Of a stretch of DNA of 58,591 bases, positions 34,317 to 43,475 are shown piece by piece (the first letter of the stretch is position 1; the number at the start of each line of letters is the position of its first letter). The position numbers were made by a program, and so were the translations under genes. This DNA comes from a virus. The notes beneath the pieces are model-generated. The model searched no databases and had not been told where the DNA came from. It was given only the letters and a program-made list of their open reading frames with translations. Location: IMG/VR virus record IMGVR_UViG_3300032893_000050, positions 1-58,591 of that record, one strand, 5' to 3'.

Positions 34317-35849
34317 ATGGCAGAGCTCGTAGTATCAACTCGGACGCAGCTGCATGACCGCATGTGCGCCAACTTCAAGGCGCGGGTCATTGACGCGGGC
34401 CTGTCAACGTCTCCCGACATTGGACCAGACTCGTATGAGTCAAAGCTATTTCAGGCGATCGGCGACAACCTGGCTCTGATGTCCAACAATGCAGTCGTGG
34501 TCGCGCGTGGCGTGTCCCTGCAGGACATGGACATGACGCAGCTGACCGCGTTCGGGAACACGCCGGGCATCGACACACCGCCACTCGCGGCCGTTGGGGC
34601 ATTCGGGTACATCCAAATCACGACCGCGACCGGCGGCACGTCGCTGGACACGACCCGGCAGTGGAAGAATGCTGCCACAAATCTGGTTTATCAGGTCGTT
34701 ACGGCTGGCACGTACGCGAACCAGGCGACGGTTCCAGTGCAGTGCACGACCGGCGGCATCGCCACAAACGTCGACCCGGGCGTCATCCTGACGGCGGTTA
34801 CGACCGCTCCGGGATGTTATCCGACCGCGCCCGTTGTCGCACAGCCGAACGGACTAGGGCTTGCGGGTGGGCGCGAAGCCGAGCAGGAAGGCACCTATCG
34901 GCAGCGACTGAGCAATGCTATTGCGCACCCAGCCGCGATGGGCAACGTCGACCAGATCGTTGCTGCCGCCGAGAATTCGGCCGGGCACGGTGTGCCAGTC
35001 CAGAAGGCATTTGCCTACCCGCAAATCATGGGGCCTGGAACGTGCGCGGTCGCGATCATGCTGACGCCCGCTAGCGCAACAGGCTCAGTGTTTCCCAGCA
35101 GCGGGCAGCTCAATTCGGTCGGCGCATTCATCGACGCGCAGGAATCGATCGACGACGGCATCTTCATGCTTGAGATGCTTGCCCGGAACGTTGACCCGAT
35201 CCTGAAGATTCAGTGGACGCGCAGTAGCTCGGGCTGGGCAGACGTCGCCCCGTGGCCGACCATCGCCGCGACCCCCAGCGCGGTGGCAAAAATCACGTCC
35301 GCGACGTCCCCAACCTCGTTTGTGATCAGTACGTTCACCGGCTATGCCCAGCCCGTGAATGGTCAACGGCTGGCCATTTGGAACCAGAGCACGGGGCAGT
35401 TCGTCCGCAAGACCATCGCAAGTTTCTCAGGTACCGGGCCATGGACGATCACCGTGGACGTGACCGGTAACGCCTCCGACATCACGTACACGCCGGCTAC
35501 GGGTCAATTCGTGATGCCGTGGTCCGACAACATCAACGACCTGGTGCCCGTCATGCTTGCCTACTTCGCAGCATTCGGACCCGGAGAAAATGCGCCCGAT
35601 GGATTCTCGCCCACGACTAGCGACCGTTGCTGGCGCCATCCTCTGCAGGACGTTGGCGAGTGGCCCACAATCCTTGATGCGCGCGTCGCTAACGTGCTCA
35701 ACGAAGTAGCATCGGTCTCGTATGCAACCTATGTGACGGATTTGGGCACGGGCAGCTACTCGACCACGACCACCAAGACCAACGTCGGGACTCAGACGGT
35801 GAGCGTGTATCGCCTGACCCTCGACGACATTGCCTTTTACCCAGGGTAA
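34317..35849 (+). CDS. Baseplate J-like protein, Mu gp47-like
   Basis: 510 residues. LTAFGNTPGIDTPPLAAVGA and ATVPVQCTTGGIATNVDPGV lead to the hallmark GGREAEQEGTYRQRLSNAIA, with further AENSAGHGVPVQKAFAYPQI. A domain insertion with SSSGWADVAPWP and Thr-rich repeats follows before the C-terminal wedge part. Connects baseplate to fibres. Confidence 0.85.
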   Translation: MAELVVSTRTQLHDRMCANFKARVIDAGLSTSPDIGPDSYESKLFQAIGDNLALMSNNAVVVARGVSLQDMDMTQLTAFGNTPGIDTPPLAAVGAFGYIQITTATGGTSLDTTRQWKNAATNLVYQVVTAGTYANQATVPVQCTTGGIATNVDPGVILTAVTTAPGCYPTAPVVAQPNGLGLAGGREAEQEGTYRQRLSNAIAHPAAMGNVDQIVAAAENSAGHGVPVQKAFAYPQIMGPGTCAVAIMLTPASATGSVFPSSGQLNSVGAFIDAQESIDDGIFMLEMLARNVDPILKIQWTRSSSGWADVAPWPTIAATPSAVAKITSATSPTSFVISTFTGYAQPVNGQRLAIWNQSTGQFVRKTIASFSGTGPWTITVDVTGNASDITYTPATGQFVMPWSDNINDLVPVMLAYFAAFGPGENAPDGFSPTTSDRCWRHPLQDVGEWPTILDARVANVLNEVASVSYATYVTDLGTGSYSTTTTKTNVGTQTVSVYRLTLDDIAFYPG

Positions 35850-35851
35850 CC

Positions 35852-36322
35852 ATGACCACCAACCCATTTGGCACCTCGCCCCCAACGGTCCCGACCTTAG
35901 CGGACATCGGTCTCGGTCTACTCGTTGACGATCCCGAATATCCTCCAATTCCTACAGAACAACCAACCGCGCAGCAGATCAACCTGCACGACTTTTGCTC
36001 GGCTGTTGCGGCCTTGATGTGCCCACCCCTGATCGTGTCAGTCGTCTACGGCTCGAGCTACACACTTGGCGGATTTAGGGCAACCAATCCGAACATCGCC
36101 GCTGGCGACATCACGATTATCCCATGGGCGACCGGATCAATGTCCGTCACAGTCACGGCGGGAAAACTTCCGTCACATGGCGGAATGCTGCCCATGGCAT
36201 GGTCTCACAGGACCGGAGCTACTGCAGCGGGGCTCTACATTTCGAACGGCGCTAACGTGACCATGGTCAACAGTTCTGGTTTCATCGACGGTTCGTTCAC
36301 GGTTGCGATTTGGGGCTCGTGA
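35852..36322 (+). CDS. Hypothetical baseplate-region protein
   Basis: 156 residues. Pro/Thr-rich N-terminus followed by beta strands (MCPPLIVSVVYGSSYTLGGF, GSMSVTVTAGKLPSHGGMLP, FTVAIWGS). No family recognised. Stop overlaps the next ATG by one base. Confidence 0.6.
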   Translation: MTTNPFGTSPPTVPTLADIGLGLLVDDPEYPPIPTEQPTAQQINLHDFCSAVAALMCPPLIVSVVYGSSYTLGGFRATNPNIAAGDITIIPWATGSMSVTVTAGKLPSHGGMLPMAWSHRTGATAAGLYISNGANVTMVNSSGFIDGSFTVAIWGS

Positions 36323-37290
36323 TGGCTGGATCTGCCCTGAATGCATTCGCCTGTTGCGGGGCGTTTCGGCTGTCTTCGCGGACCACCTATGCCGAGAAAT
36401 TCTACCGTGAACTGACGGCGGCCGAGCAGTACAAGGGCGGCGACGGAGCATTTGACTCGTCGTGGAACACGTACAACTCATGTCGCAATTACGCGATCGC
36501 GATGGCGATGCAGACCGTTCAGCTGCAGCTCGACCACGCAGCGGCTCAGCGCGATCCGCGGTACGTGACCGAAAAGCTCGAAGAACTTGAGGCGGACTAC
36601 CAGCTAATCCCACTTGCGACCGACACGATTGTTGACCGCCGCAATGCTCTGGCGTCAGCGATGGCGCTTCGAGAGGGCAACGTCGAGACAGCCATCCGCG
36701 CTGGACTGACGAGCATCTTTGGAGCTGGCTTCATGGGGATCAAGACACTGTCAACGACAGATGTTCCGCCATTTCTGATCGGGCAAACGACGCTGAAATC
36801 ATTCGATGCGCGCCGGCCTGGTATCGAGACCAAGCTGGTTCAGACGACCTCAAACGTTAGCGTCGTCGGCTCGAAGACGGTCACGTACCAGCAGGTGGGC
36901 TCGCACACGACCGCCGTGGCCGCTGGTGACAAGTTGGTCGTAGACATCAACTGCAACGGCCGCACCGAGGTCGTTACCGTAACGGCCGCTGATGCGGGCT
37001 CATTCACGGCGACGTTCGCGAATGGGCACGATTCCGGCGCCATCTGCTCGACCGCGCAGTGGCCAGCTTGGATCGGCTACAAGCGGCACCTGCTAATCCT
37101 TCTGAGCGCGACCGCTTGTGCAAATGCAGGCATGCTCAGGAAGGCAAACAACTTCCTCGACTACGCTATGCGGGGCACGTCGTCCTATGCGTTCGTGCAG
37201 GCCCCAACGTCTTCGCTGAGCGCAGGACCGTACAAAATCGGCTCGTCTCTAACCGGCCACAACGTAATCGGCACCGTTTCGTTCTCCTAG
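36322..37290 (+). CDS. Baseplate/tail protein in gp48 position
   Basis: 322 residues. ATG at 36322 overlaps the previous TGA. Helical middle (YVTEKLEELEADYQLIPLAT then DRRNALASAMALREGN) is similar to the RxxxLxA region of gp48/DUF2313-like proteins, followed by a beta domain (VTYQQVGSHTTAVAAGDKLV) and the end YKRHLLILLSATACANAG. The gp48 link rests on position and weak similarity. Confidence 0.6.
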   Translation: MAGSALNAFACCGAFRLSSRTTYAEKFYRELTAAEQYKGGDGAFDSSWNTYNSCRNYAIAMAMQTVQLQLDHAAAQRDPRYVTEKLEELEADYQLIPLATDTIVDRRNALASAMALREGNVETAIRAGLTSIFGAGFMGIKTLSTTDVPPFLIGQTTLKSFDARRPGIETKLVQTTSNVSVVGSKTVTYQQVGSHTTAVAAGDKLVVDINCNGRTEVVTVTAADAGSFTATFANGHDSGAICSTAQWPAWIGYKRHLLILLSATACANAGMLRKANNFLDYAMRGTSSYAFVQAPTSSLSAGPYKIGSSLTGHNVIGTVSFS

Positions 37291-37298
37291 AGGTCAAA

Positions 37299-38255
37299 TT
37301 GGCACATTTCGCATACCTCACATCACCGGCTGCCCGCGGCGGAACGACGACGCAGTGGCCCGATCAAGGCCAAGTCTATTCCGAGGACTTCGCCTGGTTC
37401 GCTGCGTGTGCGTTCAAGTCCATCAATGGCGACGACGGCGGCACGTGGGCGCCTGGGGCAGCGATCATCATCGGAGGTTCTGGGCTGCAGATTTCTTCGT
37501 CGTCGGCTTTTTTGGTAGCTCACAGCGCAACCATTGGCACCTACGGCGGAAGTGATCAACTAACCAGCAACGGAACCACGTGGCTGCGTGGCGTGGCCAC
37601 ATTCGACGCCGGAGCCCAATTCAACGCGAGCGGCAATGTAACCGTTCTTGGTAACTTCACCGCAGTCGGCGACAATATCACGTTGGGGGATAGCCCCGCT
37701 GATACGTTAGCGGTAAATGCAGGCACATCGTTCAGCGCAGCGGTGTCGTGTACCGACAACTTCACAGTCAACGGCGGCTCGTCAGGATCTCACAAGGCAA
37801 TCACGATTGGCCAATACGTTGACGTGAATTCGCACGGCGTATGGACACACACTGGCAACGCTCTATTGCAGGGAGCAACGACAATTATTCAGCTTAGCGT
37901 ACCTGCCGGCGAAGCTGTTCTAATCGATCCCGAACTTCGCGCCAATGGCGGAATTCGTCAGCCCGTCCAGACCATCACGGCATCCACGACCGTAGTAACG
38001 ACTGGTACCCGATGGGTGATTTGCAATATTGCGGCAGGCGGCTACATCACGCTGCCGTCAGGTCAGCCCATCAACTCGATGATTACGATCAAGAACATCT
38101 CGACTCTGTCAGTTGCGGTGCATTACCCCGGCGGCGGTACAATCTGCCAGCTGCAGGATGCAACCGTCATGGACGCCGATCATCCGCCGCCTCGAGCCGA
38201 TGTCTATTGGGATGGATCAAATTGGCAGATTTTCGACTGGTTCAAGCTGCTCTAG
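37299..38255 (+). CDS. Tail fibre protein, beta-rich
   Basis: 318 residues starting at TTG 37299 with aggtcaaa before it; the frame is open upstream but overlaps the preceding gene. Ser/Thr/Gly/Asn-rich repeats (FDAGAQFNASGNVTVLGNFT, AVGDNITLGDSPADTLAVNA) form an elongated beta structure, and the end (VYWDGSNWQIFDWFKLL) is a common fibre terminus. Confidence 0.75.
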   Translation: MAHFAYLTSPAARGGTTTQWPDQGQVYSEDFAWFAACAFKSINGDDGGTWAPGAAIIIGGSGLQISSSSAFLVAHSATIGTYGGSDQLTSNGTTWLRGVATFDAGAQFNASGNVTVLGNFTAVGDNITLGDSPADTLAVNAGTSFSAAVSCTDNFTVNGGSSGSHKAITIGQYVDVNSHGVWTHTGNALLQGATTIIQLSVPAGEAVLIDPELRANGGIRQPVQTITASTTVVTTGTRWVICNIAAGGYITLPSGQPINSMITIKNISTLSVAVHYPGGGTICQLQDATVMDADHPPPRADVYWDGSNWQIFDWFKLL

Positions 38256-38591
38256 CGCGCAGTCGGACAGAACGCCGCAGCTGGCCGCGCAATCCCCGTT
38301 GCCCGCGTCTGGAGCGATGATGCGGACGCGACTTTCGCATGGGTCAATCGTCAGACCGCAAATCTGGTAGTCGTCGCCCATCATGCAATTGAGAGGCTCG
38401 CCACTGATGACCGTGGTCGGGTTGCAGAACGGGTAAACCTGTCGGCACTGGCAGCCCCATTCGCCATCCTTGCACCACGCCTGAGAGCTTTTCGATTCAG
38501 ACTGGGGATCCCAATCTTCCGAGTAGGAAGCAGCGGCAGTCGAGCACCCCATCAGCAGCGTGGCGAAAATCAATGTGGTATAGCGGGTCAT
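38217..38591 (-). CDS. Cysteine-rich predicted lipoprotein, antisense in fibre region
   Basis: 124 residues. MTRYTTLIFATLLMGC is a signal peptide ending in a lipobox, lipid Cys at residue 16. The mature part is acidic and has about 11 Cys residues (WCKDGEWGCQCRQVYPFC, CGLTIDPCES, CAASCGVLSDC), implying disulfides in the periplasm or at the surface. aggagacctact gives a strong ribosome site. The gene faces against all neighbours and overlaps the fibre gene end by 39 bases. It may be a superinfection-exclusion lipoprotein or an outer-membrane spanin-like partner; neither is proven. Confidence 0.7.
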   Translation of the reverse strand: MTRYTTLIFATLLMGCSTAAASYSEDWDPQSESKSSQAWCKDGEWGCQCRQVYPFCNPTTVISGEPLNCMMGDDYQICGLTIDPCESRVRIIAPDAGNGDCAASCGVLSDCALEQLEPVENLPI

Positions 38592-38686
38592 AGTAGGTCT
38601 CCTGTCCAGACTTGCTCGGGGTCCGGTGGTTCCAGCCACGCGGACCCGGCTGCTCAATGGTACGTCCAGAACAGAGGATTGCAATA

Positions 38687-38980
38687 GTGGGCAAATGCGC
38701 AGCGGCGCGATTAGTCGCGCAAGACCAGAAAATCAGGGCGATTCTGCAGATTCTTGCGCCCGGCCCGAAGCTCGCAACCGACCTACCCCGGTACGCGTCC
38801 GAACTTCTGATTGCCAAACAGCAGGGACTCTGCGCGGCCACGTGCGTGCACCGGACCACGTCCAGCAATGCTGGTGAGCACTCCAAGTGGCTATGGCGCA
38901 TCACGCCCGCCGGCAAGCGGTGGCTAGCCGATCATCCCAGTCGCGCACCGGTCATGCATCAGTCCGCTGCTCCAAGTTGA
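38687..38980 (+). CDS. Putative winged-helix small protein
   Basis: 97 residues from a GTG with agagga upstream. Helical pattern ARLVAQDQKIRAILQILAPG then LPRYASELLIAKQQGLCAA, and a wing-like WLWRITPAGKRWLADHP, which is the shape of winged-helix DNA-binding proteins. It overlaps the antisense TM gene by 29 bases, so only one of them may be expressed at a time. Confidence 0.5.
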   Translation: MGKCAAARLVAQDQKIRAILQILAPGPKLATDLPRYASELLIAKQQGLCAATCVHRTTSSNAGEHSKWLWRITPAGKRWLADHPSRAPVMHQSAAPS

Positions 38981-39179
38981 GCTGAGCAACGCGACGAATC
39001 GTATCGCGCTCCACTTGGGCGGCGTCTATCTCGCGCTGAACTGACTGGCGTAGGTTCTCGAGCGCGACGGCACGCTGCACCCAACGCTCGCGCCATCGCA
39101 GCTGGACCATGTTCCACGTGAAGCTCAGGGCGAGGGCGCAGACACCGACCCCAGTCAAAACGCCGTAGAAGAACTGCAC
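38952..39179 (-). CDS. One-TM coiled-coil protein, i-spanin-like candidate
   Basis: 75 residues from a GTG. N-terminal TM helix (FFYGVLTGVGVCALALSF) followed by a charged coiled coil (RAVALENLRQSVQREIDAAQ). This is the layout of an inner-membrane spanin (Rz). The predicted lipoprotein lies downstream on the same strand. No endolysin is nearby and the ribosome site is weak. Confidence 0.45.
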   Translation of the reverse strand: MQFFYGVLTGVGVCALALSFTWNMVQLRWRERWVQRAVALENLRQSVQREIDAAQVERDTIRRVAQLNLEQRTDA

Positions 39180-39213
39180 CCCGGAACGCTACCCGCAAGC
39201 AAGGCAACGCGCA

Positions 39214-39402
39214 ATGAACACCTCTGAATACAGGGCCACTCAGGCAGCTTTTGCCGGCAACAACAAGGACTTGGGCATCAAGCAGTCTTGGGGAGGGCAG
39301 CCCGGCGCCACCGACGCCGACGTGATGCCGGACGGCGTCCTGACCGATGAATTCGGCAACTACATGGTCGACCATCAGAGCCGCTGGCAAATCGCTCTCT
39401 AG
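39214..39402 (+). CDS. Small hypothetical protein before tailspike
   Basis: 62 residues; NTSEYRATQAAFAGNNKDLG then GVLTDEFGNYMVDHQSRWQI. caagg lies upstream of the ATG. Compact, polar, no family recognised; 12 bases before the tailspike start. Confidence 0.5.
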   Translation: MNTSEYRATQAAFAGNNKDLGIKQSWGGQPGATDADVMPDGVLTDEFGNYMVDHQSRWQIAL

Positions 39403-39414
39403 AAGGAACTATCA

Positions 39415-41133
39415 ATGACACAACCGATCAGCAGCGTATTCTCGACGCTGAATCGTTATCGTGACGTCCAGTACGTCGCGTCGTCGCCCAGCACCGTTGA
39501 CCCCGCTTCGTGCACGTACGCGGACTTTGACGGAGCAACTGTGGACAAGTTTGCGAACCTGCGTGTCTTGATTCCGAGCGGAGACAACGTCGGCGTCTAT
39601 TCGGTCGACTCGGGCGGGACGTCCCTAACGCTAGACCCGCACTTCGTCTGCTATGAGGGAGCTACCATCAGGTGCCTGGGGTCTGCGGCTCGCCCGACCT
39701 ATCGCCAGATAGCCGCTAACGGATCCGTGACCCCGACATTCGTCATTGTCGGGAATGGGCCTGTGACGGAATTCGGGGCTGATCATACGGGAGCGACCGA
39801 TTCGACGACGGCACTCAACGCAGCGCTCGCCGCGGGTGTTGGGGATCTGCTTCCGGAGAGTCAGTACAAAATCAATGGGACTCTTATCTTGCCGGCCGCC
39901 ACCGTTGTACAGGACGACAGTCGCCGCACGTTTACTGGTATGCGGCACACGCGCCTGCACGGAAGCGGCCACTCACGTGTGACTGTTGCCCCCCGAGGTT
40001 ATCCAACGTGGGGGTATAGCGGGGTGGTTGGTGGGTCGGTTATCAAGCAAACCAGCTCCGAAGCGATCCCTGCAATCAAGGTGAATACTGATGCGACGAG
40101 CGCAACGGGCCACGAGCTGTCGGATTTCGAATTGCTTGGCGCTGGCATTGCTGGATCGACTGGAATAAGCTACTCCGGGGGCGGGGTCAAAGGCAACGAA
40201 ATCATTGAAAATGTGCGCGTTGACAACTTCGGCACGGGCATTGATCTCACCAATTCGATCAACTCGCGCTTGCGAAACGTAGAGGTTGGCGGTTGCGACA
40301 TAGGGATCACGACCGGAGACGGAAGTGCTATCAATTCGCGCACAGAGATAGTCAGCGCGACCTTGGAGCAGTGCGCTACGGGAGCTGTGCTTTCCGGGTT
40401 TGGCGCCGATACCGTGTCGGGTGGACTGGTCGAAAATTGCGGTACCGGGATTGTGGTGCGCCCCGCAGCTAACGTATCCGACCCGCCTATAAAATGCATT
40501 CGCGACACGATGTTCGCCGATACACCAAGAGGCGGCTGCGACGTCGTCATTGACACAACCAGCGGATACTGCAAAGTCGTTGTTGACGGCAACACGACCA
40601 GTGGCGGATTTAAGACCATGGGAGGGTGGCTGTATACTCTAACGCTCGGGCATAACAGTGGTAATCAACATTGGTGCGTGTGCCTATCTCCCCTAAGCTA
40701 CAACACGGTCATTGAGCGTGTCAGTGACCTGTATTGGCTATTTGACTACGGTGTTGGCACTACTGTCATCAATTCAGCGGCGCGCCGGGCGCCAGCGTTG
40801 TACCTCGACGCCGACAACATTGTTGACGGCGGCGGAGGAAGCGCATCTTCGTGGGCGGCGTCGCAAGGTTCCGCCGGAACTGTGGCGGTGTACACGGCAG
40901 CCAAAACATCGACTACCGTGTGGGGTGGTGGCAAACGTACGGCGGATTTCGACACGGGCTATCACGGGTGGCAAATCACCAGCGGCACCACGGGCCTCAA
41001 CGGAGTCAATGCGCCTTTTATGTTTTTGATGTCGCAACACAATTTGCCGTCAACATTTTGGATATGTGGAAAAAAGCGGACTAACAATGACCTACGATCC
41101 GGAATTCACCACCAATCGCGATGCGCTGTTTAG
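39415..41133 (+). CDS. Tailspike with pectate-lyase-like beta-helix, frame change near 41.0 kb
   Basis: 572 residues as read. Pectate-lyase-type opening EFGADHTGATDSTTALNAAL then a right-handed beta-helix pattern (GISYSGGGVKGNEIIENVRV, SRLRNVEVGGCDIGITTGDG). The last 30 residues as read look unnatural. A one-base shift at the cctttta run near 41015 instead gives PFYVFDVATQFAVNILDMWK ending with TAA at 41082-41084, two bases before the next ATG. So the true gene probably ends at 41084. It likely binds or cuts host surface polysaccharide. Confidence 0.75.
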   Translation: MTQPISSVFSTLNRYRDVQYVASSPSTVDPASCTYADFDGATVDKFANLRVLIPSGDNVGVYSVDSGGTSLTLDPHFVCYEGATIRCLGSAARPTYRQIAANGSVTPTFVIVGNGPVTEFGADHTGATDSTTALNAALAAGVGDLLPESQYKINGTLILPAATVVQDDSRRTFTGMRHTRLHGSGHSRVTVAPRGYPTWGYSGVVGGSVIKQTSSEAIPAIKVNTDATSATGHELSDFELLGAGIAGSTGISYSGGGVKGNEIIENVRVDNFGTGIDLTNSINSRLRNVEVGGCDIGITTGDGSAINSRTEIVSATLEQCATGAVLSGFGADTVSGGLVENCGTGIVVRPAANVSDPPIKCIRDTMFADTPRGGCDVVIDTTSGYCKVVVDGNTTSGGFKTMGGWLYTLTLGHNSGNQHWCVCLSPLSYNTVIERVSDLYWLFDYGVGTTVINSAARRAPALYLDADNIVDGGGGSASSWAASQGSAGTVAVYTAAKTSTTVWGGGKRTADFDTGYHGWQITSGTTGLNGVNAPFMFLMSQHNLPSTFWICGKKRTNNDLRSGIHHQSRCAV

Positions 41134-41800
41134 TGTGTTGCCGCCGTGGCTTCGCAATTTCTGGGGCGCGCGTCTACTCTATGCGATCACAATCCAGGTG
41201 GATGCGCTGGAAGAGATGGTGAAGCAAGCGGTCTTGGCGAGATTTCCCGGCTTCAACGCAAGTGCACTTCCAGACCTTTGCCGTGCACGTGCGATCATCC
41301 GCGGACCGCACGAAACTGAAGCGCAGATTACGCGGCGCCTGATAGAGTGGCTCGAGATCCATCGTCTCGACGGCCATCCTGGTGGCATTCTGCAACAGTT
41401 GCTTGCGAACTTCTCGCCGTGGTCGTTGCACATGCGCGTCGTATTTGCAAATGGTAACTACTTCGATTCAGACGCGGCAATCACTCGTGCTCAACCTTGC
41501 GGAGGCCGAACGCTGGGCAGGGCAAATCACGCAATTCCACTCGGAGATCACCTAATGCGTATCAAAATCAAATACGTCCCGGTCTACGTGTTGAGCGACG
41601 CGGAAGGTACACTCGCCGTATTGCGGACACCTTCACATGCGCGCAGTCTGCAAGCTGACTTTCCTGGGTCCACATTCGAGCGGCAGCACTACGTCGAGCC
41701 ATCGTGGGAGTCGGCAATCCCCGATGGTCCCAAAATGATTTCGAATGTCTCGGATCGGGTTCGAACATTTCTTCAAACACGTCTGGAGGGGCAGGCGTGA
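41087..41800 (+). CDS. Tail protein; possible frame break near 41.45 kb
   Basis: 237 residues from the ATG at 41087. The first about 120 (RDALFSVLPPWLRNFWGARL, RGPHETEAQITRRLIEWLEI) resemble phage tail/adaptor proteins. From 41451 to 41555 another frame reads better (SLVLNLAEAERWAGQITQFH, ending TAA) and its stop overlaps an in-frame ATG at 41555 that has ggagatcac upstream. Two genes are therefore possible: one ending at 41555 after a frame change, and an 82-residue protein at 41555-41800. Confidence 0.6.
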   Translation: MTYDPEFTTNRDALFSVLPPWLRNFWGARLLYAITIQVDALEEMVKQAVLARFPGFNASALPDLCRARAIIRGPHETEAQITRRLIEWLEIHRLDGHPGGILQQLLANFSPWSLHMRVVFANGNYFDSDAAITRAQPCGGRTLGRANHAIPLGDHLMRIKIKYVPVYVLSDAEGTLAVLRTPSHARSLQADFPGSTFERQHYVEPSWESAIPDGPKMISNVSDRVRTFLQTRLEGQA

Positions 41801-42087
41801 AACTTAACACACCCACTCGCTGGCTGCTTTGCCGGTGACCGTGACGGGTTCGGCACCGAACAACAACACTATGCGGATAGGGATTACCGGACCCGGCGGT
41901 TCCATCCAATGGACCACAAAGGCCGTCATTTGGGCCAACTAAACGATCTGTCGCTAGTCGCTTAACCACAATCACACAAGTCATCTGCTCCGCTGAATCT
42001 TAGGCAACGGCGGAGCGAACGTGCGTCGTAGAAACTTTTGGCGGCCGGCGCGACGCTGGTATGCCCACAACTCTGAAAGGAACCATC
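41801..42087 (+). other. Gap with remnants of fibre-like coding sequence
   Basis: No convincing gene. A 44-codon open stretch (41808-41942) without ATG start reads PVTVTGSAPNNNTMRIGITG, like a degraded or frameshifted fibre end. A 26-codon GTG frame (42021-42101) with ggag upstream reads NFWRPARRWYAHN and overlaps the next gene. Together with the break at 41.45 kb this suggests an eroding cassette. Confidence 0.4.
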
Positions 42088-42657
42088 ATGCAATTACATG
42101 ACATCGTACACAGCAAGGCGAATCCGCGGGTCAACATGACCATTTGCGGTTTCGCAACACGCGAGCAACTGATCGCCAACACGCATCAGAAGTATGCTCT
42201 ACACATTGCCCATTTTCGGGGCAGCATCCCACCTGAACTCGAGGATGACTTTGGTGACAAGGCACCGTCGGATGACGCGGTGTTTTGCGTCTTTCACGAG
42301 CCTGATGAGAATCATCCGCGGCGCGTAGCGTCACGCGAGAAGGCTGACAAGGCTGTCGCGGCTGCTCACGCTGGCGACGCTTGGAAGAATCACCCAGTGA
42401 TGACTGGAGTTAACCATGTTCGATCGGGTGTGTTACCGCTTGTCGATCACACTACTCCCGAAGGGGCACTCGCTATTGCGGAAGGTCGCGCGCTTGCTGC
42501 TGATGCGCATCTAGCGTGTTTCGGCTACGCAAAAGACGTCGTCAAGATGAGCGACGCAGAAATCAAAAAGTGCGCGCTGGCTTTCATCCACGCGAGCCAC
42601 ACGCGTGATGGCTATATTCATGCTTGGTTCAAGCGCGAAGAACTGGTGGAGGGCTAA
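42088..42657 (+). CDS. Hypothetical protein in fibre region
   Basis: 189 residues. aaaggaaccatc before the ATG at 42088 sets the start; an upstream in-frame ATG at 42061 lacks such a site. Mixed helical protein with KYALHIAHFRGSIPPELEDD and AIAEGRALAADAHLACFGYA. No family recognised. Confidence 0.65.
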   Translation: MQLHDIVHSKANPRVNMTICGFATREQLIANTHQKYALHIAHFRGSIPPELEDDFGDKAPSDDAVFCVFHEPDENHPRRVASREKADKAVAAAHAGDAWKNHPVMTGVNHVRSGVLPLVDHTTPEGALAIAEGRALAADAHLACFGYAKDVVKMSDAEIKKCALAFIHASHTRDGYIHAWFKREELVEG

Positions 42658-42659
42658 TC

Positions 42660-43055
42660 ATGGCATTTGCAAAAACTACAGCTGGACAGGTTGCATGTCT
42701 AACGCAGGTAACCGCTAACTCATATGGTGGTTTTGCTGGGGCTCTTGGTGGCACGAGCGGTGGTGGGCTGATCAAGGGTTACACGACTGGACTCGGTACA
42801 TTGCTGACTACGTGGACGCTTCCCGCGTGTACGGCTACGTCCAATGCGTACGCGATGACGGGAACTCCACCGGTAGCAACGCCAGGAAACAACGGTGTCA
42901 TGGCTGCGTATACTGTCTGCACCTCAGGCGGTACTTCGCTCGGCCAAGGGACAGTGACAGCAACTGGTGGCGGCGGAGACATGACGTTGAACAACACGAC
43001 TGTCGCGACGACATCAAACGTCACTTTGTCAACGTGGAGCCACACGGAAAACTAA
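42660..43055 (+). CDS. Small beta-rich virion protein
   Basis: 131 residues, Thr/Gly/Ala-rich (GLGTLLTTWTLPACTATSNA, GTVTATGGGGDMTLNNTTVA), with ggagggctaatc before the ATG. Composition matches head-fibre or tail-fibre accessory proteins that precede a large fibre gene. Confidence 0.65.
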   Translation: MAFAKTTAGQVACLTQVTANSYGGFAGALGGTSGGGLIKGYTTGLGTLLTTWTLPACTATSNAYAMTGTPPVATPGNNGVMAAYTVCTSGGTSLGQGTVTATGGGGDMTLNNTTVATTSNVTLSTWSHTEN

Positions 43056-43058
43056 CCA

Positions 43059-43472
43059 ATGACTGCGGTAGCGCTAAATTACTTCACCGACTTTAAGCTG
43101 CAGTTGTGGCTCGGCAAGCACAATTTCAACACCAATACGTTCAAGCTACTGCTGACGAATGGCGCACCGTCAGCAGCTTGGACGGCCATTTCACAGGCGA
43201 CTGAGATTACCGCTGAACACGGCTATCCATCGGCAGGGATCTCGCTCACGACTTCGGCGACAGCGAGTGGATTTGTAATAGTTAGCTACACTCTGACTGC
43301 GTCAGGAGGCACAATAGGTCCGTTTCAATACTCGATCATCTATAATTCAAGCGTCGGCGATTCAAACAACCTAGTTGGTTGGCTTGACTATGGTTCCGCT
43401 ATCACGATGCAGGACACTCAAACAAACCTGTGGGATTTCCCGGCAACTCTGATTTCACCAACCTGGTCCTAG
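43059..43472 (+). CDS. Fibre-associated protein
   Basis: 137 residues. FKLQLWLGKHNFNTNTFKLL and GPFQYSIIYNSSVGDSNNLV followed by GWLDYGSAITMQ are typical of a conserved phage protein found immediately upstream of large fibre genes. Likely a virion structural component. Confidence 0.7.
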   Translation: MTAVALNYFTDFKLQLWLGKHNFNTNTFKLLLTNGAPSAAWTAISQATEITAEHGYPSAGISLTTSATASGFVIVSYTLTASGGTIGPFQYSIIYNSSVGDSNNLVGWLDYGSAITMQDTQTNLWDFPATLISPTWS

Positions 43473-43475
43473 TCG

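Noticed and set aside
37059-37298. Longer start for the tail fibre gene
   Set aside because: It would overlap the preceding gene by over 230 bases and reads as noise; TTG at 37299 has a ribosome site just after the previous stop.
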